From contig NZ_KL544004.1 in NCBI RefSeq assembly GCF_000711965.1, positions 1-50,014 on the forward strand: a DNA stretch of 50,014 bases, read 5' to 3'. Position numbers and translations under genes: made by a program. The stretch comes from Actinomyces israelii DSM 43320. GTDB taxonomy: Bacteria > Actinomycetota > Actinomycetes > Actinomycetales > Actinomycetaceae. The notes beneath the pieces were generated by a model, which was not told where the DNA came from, made no database searches, and saw only the letters and a list, made by a program, of their open reading frames with translations. Positions 8,513 to 16,621 of the stretch are shown piece after piece (the first letter of the stretch is position 1; every line of letters starts with the position of its first letter).

Positions 8513-8956
8513 TCAGCCGTGCGCCGTGCTCTCGTACTCGCGGATGCGGTCGACCTTGGGGCCGGAGCGGCTGCCGGGATCGAAGGTGTTGGCGAGGTAC
8601 TCGCGCAGGCACAGCTTGGCGGTCTCCGCTCCCAGGACCAGGGAGCCCATGGCGATGATGTTGGCGTTGTTGGACAAGGTGGCGCGCTGGGCCTGGTAGA
8701 CGTCGGCCACGCAGGCGCAGTAGGCGCCGGGGACCTTGTTGGCGGCGATGGACACCCCGATGCCGGTTCCGCACACGAGGACGCCGCGGTCTGCCCTGCC
8801 GACGGCGACGTCGGAGGCCACGGCAATGGCGACGTTGGCGTAGATGGGGTCATCCGAGGGGTAGTCGACGACCTCGTGACCCAGGTTCTGGGCCTCCCGG
8901 ATGAGGACGGTCTTGAGCTCCTGGGCGTTGGGGTCGCATCCGAAGGCGAGCTTCAC
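8513..8956 (-). CDS. RpiB/LacAB-family sugar-phosphate isomerase, probably tetrulose-phosphate specific
   Basis: Predicted 147 residues with the RpiB fold and the catalytic-loop Cys62 in VCGTGIGVSIAANK. Two histidines important in ribose-5-phosphate isomerase B are replaced: the segment GCDH is GCDP here (Pro9), and the later H of the RQHN-like segment is Asn (LSNNAN). Such substitutions occur in paralogues that isomerise other substrates, such as EryI-type enzymes converting D-erythrulose 4-phosphate to D-erythrose 4-phosphate. Start codon GTG with AGGAAAGGAAG upstream. Last gene of the MFS-kinase-pdxA2-rpiB operon, 24 bases after pdxA2. Assignment to C4 substrates is inference from context and these residues. 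Confidence 0.85.
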   Translation of the reverse strand: MKLAFGCDPNAQELKTVLIREAQNLGHEVVDYPSDDPIYANVAIAVASDVAVGRADRGVLVCGTGIGVSIAANKVPGAYCACVADVYQAQRATLSNNANIIAMGSLVLGAETAKLCLREYLANTFDPGSRSGPKVDRIREYESTAHG

Positions 8957-8980
8957 GGTTGTGTCTTCCTTTCCTGACGG

Positions 8981-10006
8981 TCAGCTGATGGTCTCGTGGT
9001 CGAGCTTGCGCTGCGCGAACTCGGCGGCGACGCGGGTGGACTCGATCAGGCTCGCGCCCCGGGCGATGCCCTTGCCCGCGATGTCGAAGGCGGTGCCGTG
9101 GTCGACGGAGGCCCGGATGAAGGGGAGGCCGAGCGTGAGGGTGACGGCCTTCTCGAAGTCGAGGGTCTTGCAGGCGATGTGCCCCTGGTCGTGGTACATG
9201 GACAGGATGCAGTCGTGGTGGCCGTCGAGGTTGAAGGCGAAGATGGCGTCGGCGGACTCGGGGCCGATGGCGTTGATCCCCAGGGCCCGGGCGTCCTCAA
9301 CAGCGGGGCGGATGTGCTCGATCTCCTCGGTGCCGAACATGCCCCCCTCCCCGACGTGGGGGTTGAGGGCGGCGACGCCGATGGAGGGGTGGTCGAAGCC
9401 GAGCCTGGTGAACTCGGTGTGGATGTTCCTGAGGTAGTCCAGGATCCGCTCGCGGTTGGCCAGGTCGCAGGCCCGGCGCAGTGAGACGTGCCGGCTGACG
9501 AAGAACACGCGCAGCCTGTGGACGTTGAACATGGTCAGGGCGTAGGGGGAGCCGGTCAGGGCCTGGTAGATCTCCGTGTGACCGACGTACGGCACGCCGG
9601 CCTCGGCCAGGGCGGCCTTGTTGATGGGGGTGGTCGAGACGGCGTCGATGCGGCCGGCGACGCCCAGCTCGATGGACCTCTCCAGGTAGGAGTATGCGCG
9701 CAGGGCCGCGTCCTTCTGGATCCTGCCGTACTCGATGACGGCGTCGTCGGCGACGCCGGTCGTCATCAGGTCGATGGTGCCCGGACGGTGAAGGGCCTGC
9801 TCGGGCTCGGTGATGATGTTGACCTCGGGCGCCGGGACGCCCATGGCGCGGGCGGCGGCCTCGAGACTGTCCGGGTGCCCGATGACGAAGGGGTCGCAGA
9901 CATCGTGGATCAGGGGGCTGGCCATGGCCTGGATGACGGTCTCAGGGCCGATGCCTGCCGGGTCGCCCAGGGTGATCGCCATCTTTGGCTTGCGGGTGCT
10001 GGTCAT
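8981..10006 (-). CDS. pdxA2: PdxA2-type 4-phosphotetronate dehydrogenase (decarboxylating)
   Basis: Predicted 341 residues of the PdxA family: GDPAGIGPE near the N-terminus, and metal ligands in VGHTEIYQ, MYHDQGHIACK and DHGTAFDIAGKG. The HDQGHIA form, where vitamin B6 enzymes have HDQGLPV, and the DUF1537 kinase neighbour point to PdxA2: oxidation and decarboxylation of D-threonate or D-erythronate 4-phosphate to dihydroxyacetone phosphate and CO2 with NAD+. No other pyridoxine genes are near. The ATG at 10006 overlaps the upstream kinase stop (ATGA) and has AGGAAG upstream. A role in pyridoxal phosphate synthesis is less likely. Confidence 0.9.
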   Translation of the reverse strand: MTSTRKPKMAITLGDPAGIGPETVIQAMASPLIHDVCDPFVIGHPDSLEAAARAMGVPAPEVNIITEPEQALHRPGTIDLMTTGVADDAVIEYGRIQKDAALRAYSYLERSIELGVAGRIDAVSTTPINKAALAEAGVPYVGHTEIYQALTGSPYALTMFNVHRLRVFFVSRHVSLRRACDLANRERILDYLRNIHTEFTRLGFDHPSIGVAALNPHVGEGGMFGTEEIEHIRPAVEDARALGINAIGPESADAIFAFNLDGHHDCILSMYHDQGHIACKTLDFEKAVTLTLGLPFIRASVDHGTAFDIAGKGIARGASLIESTRVAAEFAQRKLDHETIS

Positions 10007-11364
10007 TGGGTGATCTTCCTTTCGTCGAAGAGGCGGTTGACGGAGAGGATGGCGGTGTCGGTGGAGCCGGTGAGCCCGCCCTTGCAGACGATGGGGACGC
10101 CGTCGTAGGGGCCGCCGCTGATGCGGCCCTGGTCGATCTGGGGAATGACGTAGTCGACCAGGGTGATGCCCTTGGCTCCCAGGGTCAGGCAGGAGTCGAT
10201 CATGACGTCGCCCCCGGTGAGGTAGAGGCCCGCGCACGCCTCGGGCCCGATCATGTCGGCAACCAGGCGCGCCAGGATGCCGAAGCGGATGGTCAGGAGC
10301 GTAGACGCCTGCTGCCCGCTCTGCCCGCTGGCGCGCTCCATGTCCTCGATGGAGGCGCGCACCCCGGTCAGGACCGTCTCCAGGGCGAGCACGAGCACAC
10401 GCGGGCGACCCCGGCCCAGGATCTCATTGACCTGGAAGGCGACGCGGGAGCACTCGGCGTCGAACACCTCGCGCGGACCGAGCAGGTCCAGGACCCTGGC
10501 CCCGACCGCGCAGGTGCCCTCCACGCCCCGCAGGGCCCGGACCTGGTCGTGGGTGACCGTGGTGGCGCTGCCGGCAACGACCATGACGGTGCCCGCGTCG
10601 TCGGGCAGGGACCGGCTGCGCAGGCCCCTGTCGGCCACGGCGGTCGGGGTGATCAGACCCGAGCGGACGGCGAGGCGGACGGTGAAGGGGCCCGGGTCCA
10701 CGCAGACTGTCCTCCAGCCCAGTGACACCACGGCCCGGGCGACCTGGTCGACGTCGTCGGTGGTGACGGCGTCGACGACGAACACCCTGCACCCCGCCGT
10801 CCGCCCCCTGGCCAGCTCGCCGGCGACCCGCTCGTGGCCGGCCAGGACATGGCCCAGGTCGATGTGCTCGACCGGGAGGGAGAACTGCTCGGCGAACAGG
10901 GTGGGCAGGTGGGACTGGCGCACGGGGGTGCGCACGTCCTGGGCCACCGCGGTGCGCGAGAGCAGCTCGGAGTCGATCAGCGAGTAGCCGCCCACGACGA
11001 TCCGTTTGGACTGGGGCATCGCCGGGACGATCACTGCGACGTGGTCCTCTCCCAGGGCGGTGAGCATCCCCTCGACCTCCGGGCCGATCCCGCCGCGGCA
11101 GGTCGTGTCAATGCGCTTGGAGAACTGACGGGCGCCCAGGCGCATGAGCGACCGCGTGGCGCGCCGGACCCGCCCGAAGGCGACCTCGGGCTCCATGGGA
11201 CGCGAGTCGGTGCTGGTGATGAGCACATCCTCGTCCCCCCGGATGTCCTCCTCCAGGGTGCGGTGGTTGAAGTAGACGCTCGCCTCCACGCCCTCCCGGG
11301 CGATGAGCGCGCCTACCGTCGTGGCTCCGGTGACGTCGTCGGCGACGATCCCGAGCGTGGTCAT
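10003..11364 (-). CDS. dtnK: Four-carbon acid sugar kinase (DUF1537 family)
   Basis: Predicted 453 residues. The N-terminal GIVADDVTGATTVG is the family's ADDxTGA motif in the substrate-binding domain. The C-terminal half carries the nucleotide-binding motifs LYLTGGDVM and DGVPIVCKGG. DUF1537 enzymes phosphorylate tetronates (D-threonate, D-erythronate or 3-oxo derivatives) at O4 using ATP. Paired with pdxA2, as here, the product would be the 4-phosphate that pdxA2 oxidises. ATG with AAAGGGA upstream; four-base overlap with pdxA2 downstream. The stereochemistry of the substrate cannot be read from sequence, so the dtnK symbol is by analogy. Confidence 0.88.
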   Translation of the reverse strand: MTTLGIVADDVTGATTVGALIAREGVEASVYFNHRTLEEDIRGDEDVLITSTDSRPMEPEVAFGRVRRATRSLMRLGARQFSKRIDTTCRGGIGPEVEGMLTALGEDHVAVIVPAMPQSKRIVVGGYSLIDSELLSRTAVAQDVRTPVRQSHLPTLFAEQFSLPVEHIDLGHVLAGHERVAGELARGRTAGCRVFVVDAVTTDDVDQVARAVVSLGWRTVCVDPGPFTVRLAVRSGLITPTAVADRGLRSRSLPDDAGTVMVVAGSATTVTHDQVRALRGVEGTCAVGARVLDLLGPREVFDAECSRVAFQVNEILGRGRPRVLVLALETVLTGVRASIEDMERASGQSGQQASTLLTIRFGILARLVADMIGPEACAGLYLTGGDVMIDSCLTLGAKGITLVDYVIPQIDQGRISGGPYDGVPIVCKGGLTGSTDTAILSVNRLFDERKITQ

Positions 11365-11440
11365 TATCGATTCCCTTTCCTTTTCCTTCTTCTCTCTTGC
11401 TGCTGCTCCGTTTTCCGCGGCCTCGTCGCAGTGCGCGGGC

Positions 11441-12787
11441 TCACGCCTGAGCGACCGCCCCCTCGGCGCGGGGGCGCACCTCGGTGATGGAGAACATGAG
11501 GAGGAACGCCGCCACGAGAACCGCGACGAAGTAGGAGAAGGCGACGGTGTAGCTGCTGGTCGCGTCCAGGAGGGCGCCCACGATCATGGGGGCGAAGAAC
11601 CCTCCCAGATTGCCGCCGGAGTTGATGATCGAGATCGCGAAGGGGTAGGTGTGCGTCGTGGTGGCGTTCATGCCGTAGGAGGTGAAGGTCGACCATCCCA
11701 GGTTCAGGCAGAATCCGGTCAGGAACAGGCAGGTGGCCAGCAGGACGGTGTTCTGCGGGACCACCAGCACAGTGGCCATGAGGATGGCCGTGCCCAGGGC
11801 GGTGATCATCATGGTCGGCTTGCGGCGCGAGCGGAAGATGTAGTCGGAGACCCAGCCGCCGATCAGGGCGCCGACCATGCCGCCTATGAACGGCGTGGCG
11901 GACATGAGCCCCATGTTCAGGACGTCGTAGCCGCGGGCCTCCTTGAGGTAGGAGGGGATCCATGTGATCATCCCGTACAGGACGTTGTTCATGAAGAAGT
12001 AGCCCAGGGTGACACCCCAGATGTTCCACGAGCCCAGGACCTTCCTGTTGGTGTCCAGGGACGGCAGCGTGCGCAGCCGGATGACGCGGTCGATCCAGCC
12101 CATGTCGCCGAACGGGCGCTCCCTGCGACCGGCGGGGGCGGAGGAGGTGATGTGCTCCAGCTCGGCGGCGTTGGTGAAGCGGCTCTGCGAGGGGTGGGAG
12201 CGCACGAGGAGGAAGAAGGCCAGGGCCAGGACGACGCCGGGCAGGGCGAACCAGTGGAAGACGGCCCGCCACCCGGCGGCCTCGGCGATCAGGACCGCGA
12301 TCATGGGGACGATCATCGGCGCCAGCTGGGTGGAGGCGATGTAGACGCCGGTCGCCGTGCCCTTCTCGCTGCGGGGGAACCAGGTGTTGATCGTCGTGGT
12401 CATGCCCACCGGCGTCGCCCCCTCGCACAGGCCCAGCAGCAGCCGCAGGACGATCAGCATGACGGCCGTGGTGGTGAACCCCATGGCGAAGGTCACCAGC
12501 GAGAACAGCAGGATGGCCACCGACACGATCGTGCGGGTCCCCCACTTCTCCATGAGCAGGCCGGCCGGGATCTGCGAGATCGCGTAGCCCAGGAAGAAGA
12601 AGCTCGAGATAGCGCCCGAGGCGAAGTGGGAGATGCGGAACTCGTCCTTGAGGTAGGGCAGGACCGCGCCGACGTTGGACCGGTCGGCCATGCACACCAC
12701 GTACCCGACGAAGATGATCGCCAGGACGACCCACCGGTAGGAGGTGGGGCGCTGCGCCGACGCAGCGCGCTGAGGTGACTGAGACAT
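11441..12787 (-). CDS. MFS transporter, anion:cation symporter (ACS) type
   Basis: Predicted 448 residues with 12 hydrophobic helices in two halves. The N-terminal MADRSNVGAVLPYL after helix 1 and the GLLMEKWGTR loop between helices 2 and 3 fit the ACS family (hexuronate, glucarate, galactonate and phthalate carriers). As first gene of the operon with the acid-sugar kinase and PdxA2, it probably imports a C4 sugar acid. AAAGGAG lies 8 bases before the ATG. Transcribed divergently from the SorC-type regulator at 12914; 76 bases separate it from the kinase gene. Confidence 0.88.
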   Translation of the reverse strand: MSQSPQRAASAQRPTSYRWVVLAIIFVGYVVCMADRSNVGAVLPYLKDEFRISHFASGAISSFFFLGYAISQIPAGLLMEKWGTRTIVSVAILLFSLVTFAMGFTTTAVMLIVLRLLLGLCEGATPVGMTTTINTWFPRSEKGTATGVYIASTQLAPMIVPMIAVLIAEAAGWRAVFHWFALPGVVLALAFFLLVRSHPSQSRFTNAAELEHITSSAPAGRRERPFGDMGWIDRVIRLRTLPSLDTNRKVLGSWNIWGVTLGYFFMNNVLYGMITWIPSYLKEARGYDVLNMGLMSATPFIGGMVGALIGGWVSDYIFRSRRKPTMMITALGTAILMATVLVVPQNTVLLATCLFLTGFCLNLGWSTFTSYGMNATTTHTYPFAISIINSGGNLGGFFAPMIVGALLDATSSYTVAFSYFVAVLVAAFLLMFSITEVRPRAEGAVAQA

Positions 12788-12913
12788 TCGTGAACTCCTT
12801 TGTCAACGAGTGCTCCGAAGAACATGCATGCATCATTATTGCACCTACTGCCCATCCTGACGGTATTATGAAGCCAAAGTTGAGAAATTGTGTCATTTGT
12901 GTGAGGTGGATCG
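12788..12913. promoter_or_regulatory. Divergent control region between MFS carrier and SorC-type regulator
   Basis: This 126-base gap is markedly richer in A+T than its neighbours. It contains the perfect palindrome ATGCATGCAT (12824-12833). For the regulator, TTGCAC (12839-12844) and TATTAT (12864-12869) form a possible promoter with a long 19-bp spacer. The minus-strand promoter is less clear (AATAAT, 12840-12835). The palindrome is a candidate operator for the regulator encoded at 12914. Confidence 0.45.
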
Positions 12914-13903
12914 ATGGGGTACCGGACGTTGAGTCCGCGTGAGAGGGCGCGGCTGGCCGACGCGGCGCAGATGTACTGGGTGGAGGGGCAGAAGGTCGAG
13001 GCCGTCGCCCGGGCCCTGGACGTGTCCCGCTCCACGGTCTCGCGGATGCTCGCCCGCGCCCGCCGGGAGCGCATTATCGAGTTCACCGTGCACCGCCACG
13101 AGGACTCCACCGTCGCCCTGCGGCGCGAGCTGGCGGCGCGCTACGGCGTCGGCGCGGCCGTCCCGCCGGTGGAGGGGGGCGCCCCGGCCGCGGTGCGCCG
13201 CCACGCCGTGGGCGAGGAGGCGGCCGCCTGGCTGGCGGGCACCGTGTCTCCCGGTACCGTCATCACCGTCTCCTGGGGCCTGACCGTGGAGGCGATGTCG
13301 GCCTGCCTGCGGCGCAAGAGAAGCGCGGGCGTCCACGTCGTCCAGCTGCACGGCTCGGGCAATGTGGCCAGCATCGGGGAGAACTACGCCGGAGAGGTCC
13401 TGGGGCGCTTCGGGGCCGCCTTCGACGCACGCGTCCACCTCCTGCCCGTCCCCGCCGTCTTCGACTCCGAGCGCGCCCGGGACGTCATGTGGGCCGAGCG
13501 CAGCGTGCGGGAGGTCATCGCCCTGCGCGACCGCTCCGACGTCCTGGTCACCTCCATCGGCACCTCGAACGGCGAGACTCCCAGCCGCCTGTACAGCTCG
13601 GGCTACATCACCCAGGAGGACCTGGACGCCCTCGAGGCCCAGCACGTGGTCGGCAACCTCGGCTCGACGTTCTTCCGCGCCGACGGCACCGCCGACCGCA
13701 TCGCCCTCAACAGGCGCACCACCGGCATGTCCCTGGACCAGATCCGCCGCATCCCGCGCAGGCTCCTGGTGGTGGCGGACTCCGGGAAGGCCGCCGCCCT
13801 TCATGCCGCCCTCGCCGCCGGCCTGGCCACGCACGTCGTCGTCGACCCCGACACCGCGCACGAGCTGCTCGGCCAGGGCGCGCCCTCCGAGAGGCCGCGA
13901 TGA
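12914..13903 (+). CDS. SorC/DeoR-type sugar-binding transcriptional regulator
   Basis: Predicted 329 residues. An N-terminal helix-turn-helix (YWVEGQKVEAVARAL then VSRSTVSRMLARAR) is followed by a SorC effector domain: VSWGLTVEAM, VVQLHGSGN, a VLVTSIGTSNGE strand, GYITQEDLDAL and a closing LLVVADSGKAAAL segment. SorC proteins bind phosphorylated sugars or small sugar-derived ligands through this NagB-like domain. It is divergent from the C4 acid operon and upstream of the convergent kinase/isomerase operon, so it probably senses a tetronate or tetrulose phosphate. Only a weak ribosome-binding site (GAGG) is seen before the ATG. Confidence 0.88.
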   Translation: MGYRTLSPRERARLADAAQMYWVEGQKVEAVARALDVSRSTVSRMLARARRERIIEFTVHRHEDSTVALRRELAARYGVGAAVPPVEGGAPAAVRRHAVGEEAAAWLAGTVSPGTVITVSWGLTVEAMSACLRRKRSAGVHVVQLHGSGNVASIGENYAGEVLGRFGAAFDARVHLLPVPAVFDSERARDVMWAERSVREVIALRDRSDVLVTSIGTSNGETPSRLYSSGYITQEDLDALEAQHVVGNLGSTFFRADGTADRIALNRRTTGMSLDQIRRIPRRLLVVADSGKAAALHAALAAGLATHVVVDPDTAHELLGQGAPSERPR

Positions 13904-13922
13904 TCAGCGGGGCCGCCGGGGC

Positions 13923-13951
13923 GGACGGGACCTGCGCAGGACAGCCCGTCC
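13923..13951. terminator. Probable terminator between converging genes
   Basis: GGACGGG (13923-13929) pairs with CCCGTCC (13945-13951). The loop holds a second small palindrome, CCTGCGCAGG. It lies between the stops of the SorC regulator and the TPI-like gene and could serve both strands. Confidence 0.4.
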
Positions 13952-13959
13952 ACGAGGCC

Positions 13960-14703
13960 TCAGGGCAGGGCGGCGGCCTCCTCCACGACGGCGGCCAGGG
14001 CGGCGGGGTCGTGCGCGAAACGGCCCAGGAAGACCCCGTCCACCGCCGGAGCGAGCCGGGTGAGCAGACCCGGGCCCGCTGAGCCGCCGTAGAGGAGGCG
14101 GGCCCTGGGCGCCAGTCCTGCGAGCCGCTCCCGGACGGCGGTGCACACGGCCCGGACCTCGTCGGCTGGGGCGGGTGCGGGGGCGCCGATGGCCCAGTAG
14201 GGCTCGTAGCCGATCCACAGGTCCTGGTCGGGTACCTGCGCCCCCAGGGCGGAGCGGATCTGCTCCACGACCGTGGCGGCCGCCGCTTCGGAGGCCGTGC
14301 GCTCGGGCTCGCCCACGCAGAGCATGGGGGTCAGGCCGTTGCGCAGAGCCGCCCGGGTCTTGGCCGACACGACCGCCTCGTCCTCCCGGTACAGGGTGCG
14401 GCGCTCGAAGTGGCCGACCTCGACGGTGCGCACCCCCAGCTCCGCCAGGTCCGCCCCGGAGACCTCGCCGGTGCAGGCGCCCCGGTCGGCGGCGGCCAGG
14501 TCCTGGGCTCCCAGGAGCACGTCCGTGCCCTGCAGGGTCCTGGAGGCGGCGTCCAGGGTCAGGAAGTCGGTGTAGACCGCCAGCGTCACCGCTCCCGAGA
14601 CCACGGCCCCGGAGCCGGCGGCGATTCGGGCGACCCGGTCCACGTAGTCCAGGGTGCGCTGTCGTTCGAAGTACATCTTGAGGCTCACGGCCACAACAGT
14701 CAT
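13960..14703 (-). CDS. Triosephosphate-isomerase-like protein, probable tetrulose-phosphate isomerase
   Basis: Predicted 247-residue TIM barrel with the catalytic triad of triosephosphate isomerase: Lys9 (SLKMYF), His98 (GHFERR) and Glu167 (YEPYWAIG). The residue normally Asn two before the catalytic lysine is Ser, the GHSERR motif is GHFERR, and loop 6 reads PYWAIG followed by APAPA rather than PVWAIGTG. These changes are those expected of a paralogue acting on L-erythrulose 1-phosphate or D-erythrulose 4-phosphate (EryH/LerI type). Downstream of the DhaK-like kinase in the same operon, with a 75-base gap. Ordinary DHAP isomerisation, feeding from PdxA2, is the alternative. Confidence 0.82.
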   Translation of the reverse strand: MTVVAVSLKMYFERQRTLDYVDRVARIAAGSGAVVSGAVTLAVYTDFLTLDAASRTLQGTDVLLGAQDLAAADRGACTGEVSGADLAELGVRTVEVGHFERRTLYREDEAVVSAKTRAALRNGLTPMLCVGEPERTASEAAAATVVEQIRSALGAQVPDQDLWIGYEPYWAIGAPAPAPADEVRAVCTAVRERLAGLAPRARLLYGGSAGPGLLTRLAPAVDGVFLGRFAHDPAALAAVVEEAAALP

Positions 14704-14773
14704 GACGTTCTCATCTCTTCAGAGGCTCTTGTCGGGCGGGGGCGCTCGGGCCGACGGCGCCGCGGCCGCCGGG

Positions 14774-16498
14774 TCAGTCCCGGGCGGCGAGGCGGTCGGC
14801 GACGGCCTCCATGAGGAGCGCGAAGGAGACTGCTCCCGGATCGGGATGCCCCAGGGAGGCCTCGCCGTGGGTGCGCGCTCTGCCCTTCCTGGCCACGAGG
14901 TCGGCGGTGCGCGCGGCGTGGGCGGCGGCCGTGCCGGCTGCGGCCTGCCAGGCGGTGGCCAGGGGAGCGCCCAGGACGGCGTGGTCGGCGAGCTCGTCGG
15001 CGAAGGGGCGTGTGGCATCGACCATGGTCTTGTCCCCGGGCCTGGCGGTTCCCACCGTCTCGAAGGCCCTGGCGGCGGCGACCCCAGCCCGGATGAGGGC
15101 GTCGTCGTCGGCGGCCTCCTGGTCGCTGAGGGCCTGGCCGAAGGCGGCCAGGGCCTTGCCCCAGGCGGCGCCGGAGGTGCCTCCGGCGCCCTCGGCCCAG
15201 GCCGCACCGGCCTGAGAGAACAGCGTCGCCATCCCCACCCCGGCGTCGAGGGCCTCATGGGCGGCCCTGGCGGCGGCGGTGGCGCCCAGGACCATGCCCT
15301 GGCCGTGGTCGCCGTCGCCGGCGATCGAGTCGAGCCTGCCCAGCTCGTCCTCCTTGGCCTCCGCGGTGGCGGCCATCACGTCCAGGAGCGTCGCCGCCAT
15401 CGCGGCCTGCCGGGCGGAGTCGGGGGAGCCGGCCGGCAGGCCCGCGGACGCCTCGGCGGCCACGACCCGTGTCCGGGCGCGGGGGTCTGCGGGCAGGGTC
15501 CCGGTCTTGAAGGCGGGGGAGTCGGCCGCGGCGAGCCACAGGGCCTCCAGGTCCTCGTCGAGGAACATCAGGGACAGGGAGGCCCCCGCCATGTCCAGGC
15601 TGGTGACCTGCTCGCCGACCACGGGGGCCACGACGCCCAGGCCGCGGGCCTCCAGCAGCCGGCTGACACTGGCGTACAGGACGAAGAGCTCCTCGTACTT
15701 GGTGGCGCCCAGACCGTTGAGCAGCACGGCCACACGGCCCGTGTAGCCCCCGCCCCGGACCGGCTCCTCGGCCAGGAGCCGGTCCACGAGGAGCTCGGCG
15801 ATCTCGTGGGCCGTGGTCATCTCGTGGGAGGAGATGCCCGGCTCGCCGTGGATCCCCAGGCCCAGGGCGTAGGTCCCCTCGGGGACGGTGAACAGCGGCT
15901 CGGCCGCCCCCGGCAGGGTGCAGCCGGTGAACGCCACGCCCAGAGAGCGGGACGCCTCATTGGCCCTGCGCGCCGCGGCCTCCACCGCGTCCAGGTCCCG
16001 CCCGGCCGCGGCCGCCGCACAGGCCGCCTTCACCACGAACAGGTCTCCGGCGATACCGCGGCGGTCGTCGTGGTGCTCGACCGTGTTGGAGGCGACGTCG
16101 TCCGAGACCGTGACGATCCGCGTGTCCAGGCCGGAGGCGATCAGCGCGTCGCGAGCCATCCCGAAGTGCAGGACGTCGCCGGCGTAGTTGCCGAACAGGA
16201 GCAGGCAGCCGCCGCCGTTGTCGGCCGCACGCACCACCGACTCCACCTGGGAGGCCGAGGGGGAGGCGAAGATGTTCCCGCACACCGCTCCGTGGGCCAT
16301 ACCGGGCCCCACCCATCCGGCGAAAGCCGGGTAGTGCCCCGAGCCTCCTCCCACGACCACGCTCACCTCGCCGTGCGGGCTGGTCGTCGTGCGCACCACG
16401 CCGCCGTGCACGGGCTGCATGTACGTCCTGTTCGCCGCGACCATCCCCTTGAGGGACTCGGCGGGGAACTGCCTGGGGTCATTGATGAGATGTGTCAT
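14774..16498 (-). CDS. Two-domain ketose kinase (DhaK+DhaL), probable erythrulose kinase
   Basis: Predicted 574 residues. The DhaK domain has GGGSGHYPAFAGWVGPGM and the substrate-binding His217 in GLGIHGEPG. The C-terminal DhaL domain has the metal/ATP motif IAGDGDHGQGM. ATP-dependent fused kinases of this kind phosphorylate dihydroxyacetone or C4 ketoses. The GHYPAFAGWVG form, where dihydroxyacetone kinases have GHEPAHAGFVG, and the company of TPI-like and RpiB-like isomerases favour L- or D-erythrulose (LerK/DerK type, known from mycobacterial tetritol pathways). The ATG at 16498 begins MTHLINDPRQF, matching family starts. Divergent from the GntR regulator. Confidence 0.87.
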   Translation of the reverse strand: MTHLINDPRQFPAESLKGMVAANRTYMQPVHGGVVRTTTSPHGEVSVVVGGGSGHYPAFAGWVGPGMAHGAVCGNIFASPSASQVESVVRAADNGGGCLLLFGNYAGDVLHFGMARDALIASGLDTRIVTVSDDVASNTVEHHDDRRGIAGDLFVVKAACAAAAAGRDLDAVEAAARRANEASRSLGVAFTGCTLPGAAEPLFTVPEGTYALGLGIHGEPGISSHEMTTAHEIAELLVDRLLAEEPVRGGGYTGRVAVLLNGLGATKYEELFVLYASVSRLLEARGLGVVAPVVGEQVTSLDMAGASLSLMFLDEDLEALWLAAADSPAFKTGTLPADPRARTRVVAAEASAGLPAGSPDSARQAAMAATLLDVMAATAEAKEDELGRLDSIAGDGDHGQGMVLGATAAARAAHEALDAGVGMATLFSQAGAAWAEGAGGTSGAAWGKALAAFGQALSDQEAADDDALIRAGVAAARAFETVGTARPGDKTMVDATRPFADELADHAVLGAPLATAWQAAAGTAAAHAARTADLVARKGRARTHGEASLGHPDPGAVSFALLMEAVADRLAARD

Positions 16499-16609
16499 TG
16501 CGATGTCCTGTCGTGTGCGAGTGAGGCGGGGGCTGCGGATCTGTGACCCGCAGCATAGTGCTTGTCGTGGTGACCGTGGGTTCCGATGAATGCTTGAGTT
16601 GTGACGCAG

Positions 16610-16615
16610 TAAAGT
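16610..16615 (+). promoter_or_regulatory. -10 box of a probable leaderless GntR transcript
   Basis: TAAAGT ends six bases before the GTG at 16622. Its spacing to the start and the lack of a usable ribosome-binding site (AGGAGA directly abuts the GTG) suggest a leaderless mRNA. The rest of the 123-base gap between the kinase and GntR genes (16499-16621) probably holds the kinase promoter (TATGCT on the minus strand, 16557-16552). Confidence 0.35.
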
Positions 16616-16621
16616 AGGAGA

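Noticed and set aside
8981..10006. Canonical PdxA for vitamin B6 synthesis
   Set aside because: The HDQGHIA motif and the coupled DUF1537 kinase fit PdxA2; no pdxJ, serC or pdxB neighbours.
12824..12833. Second copy of the ATGCAT palindrome near 20670 as a shared operator
   Set aside because: Only GATGCATC is common to both places; too short to claim a shared site.
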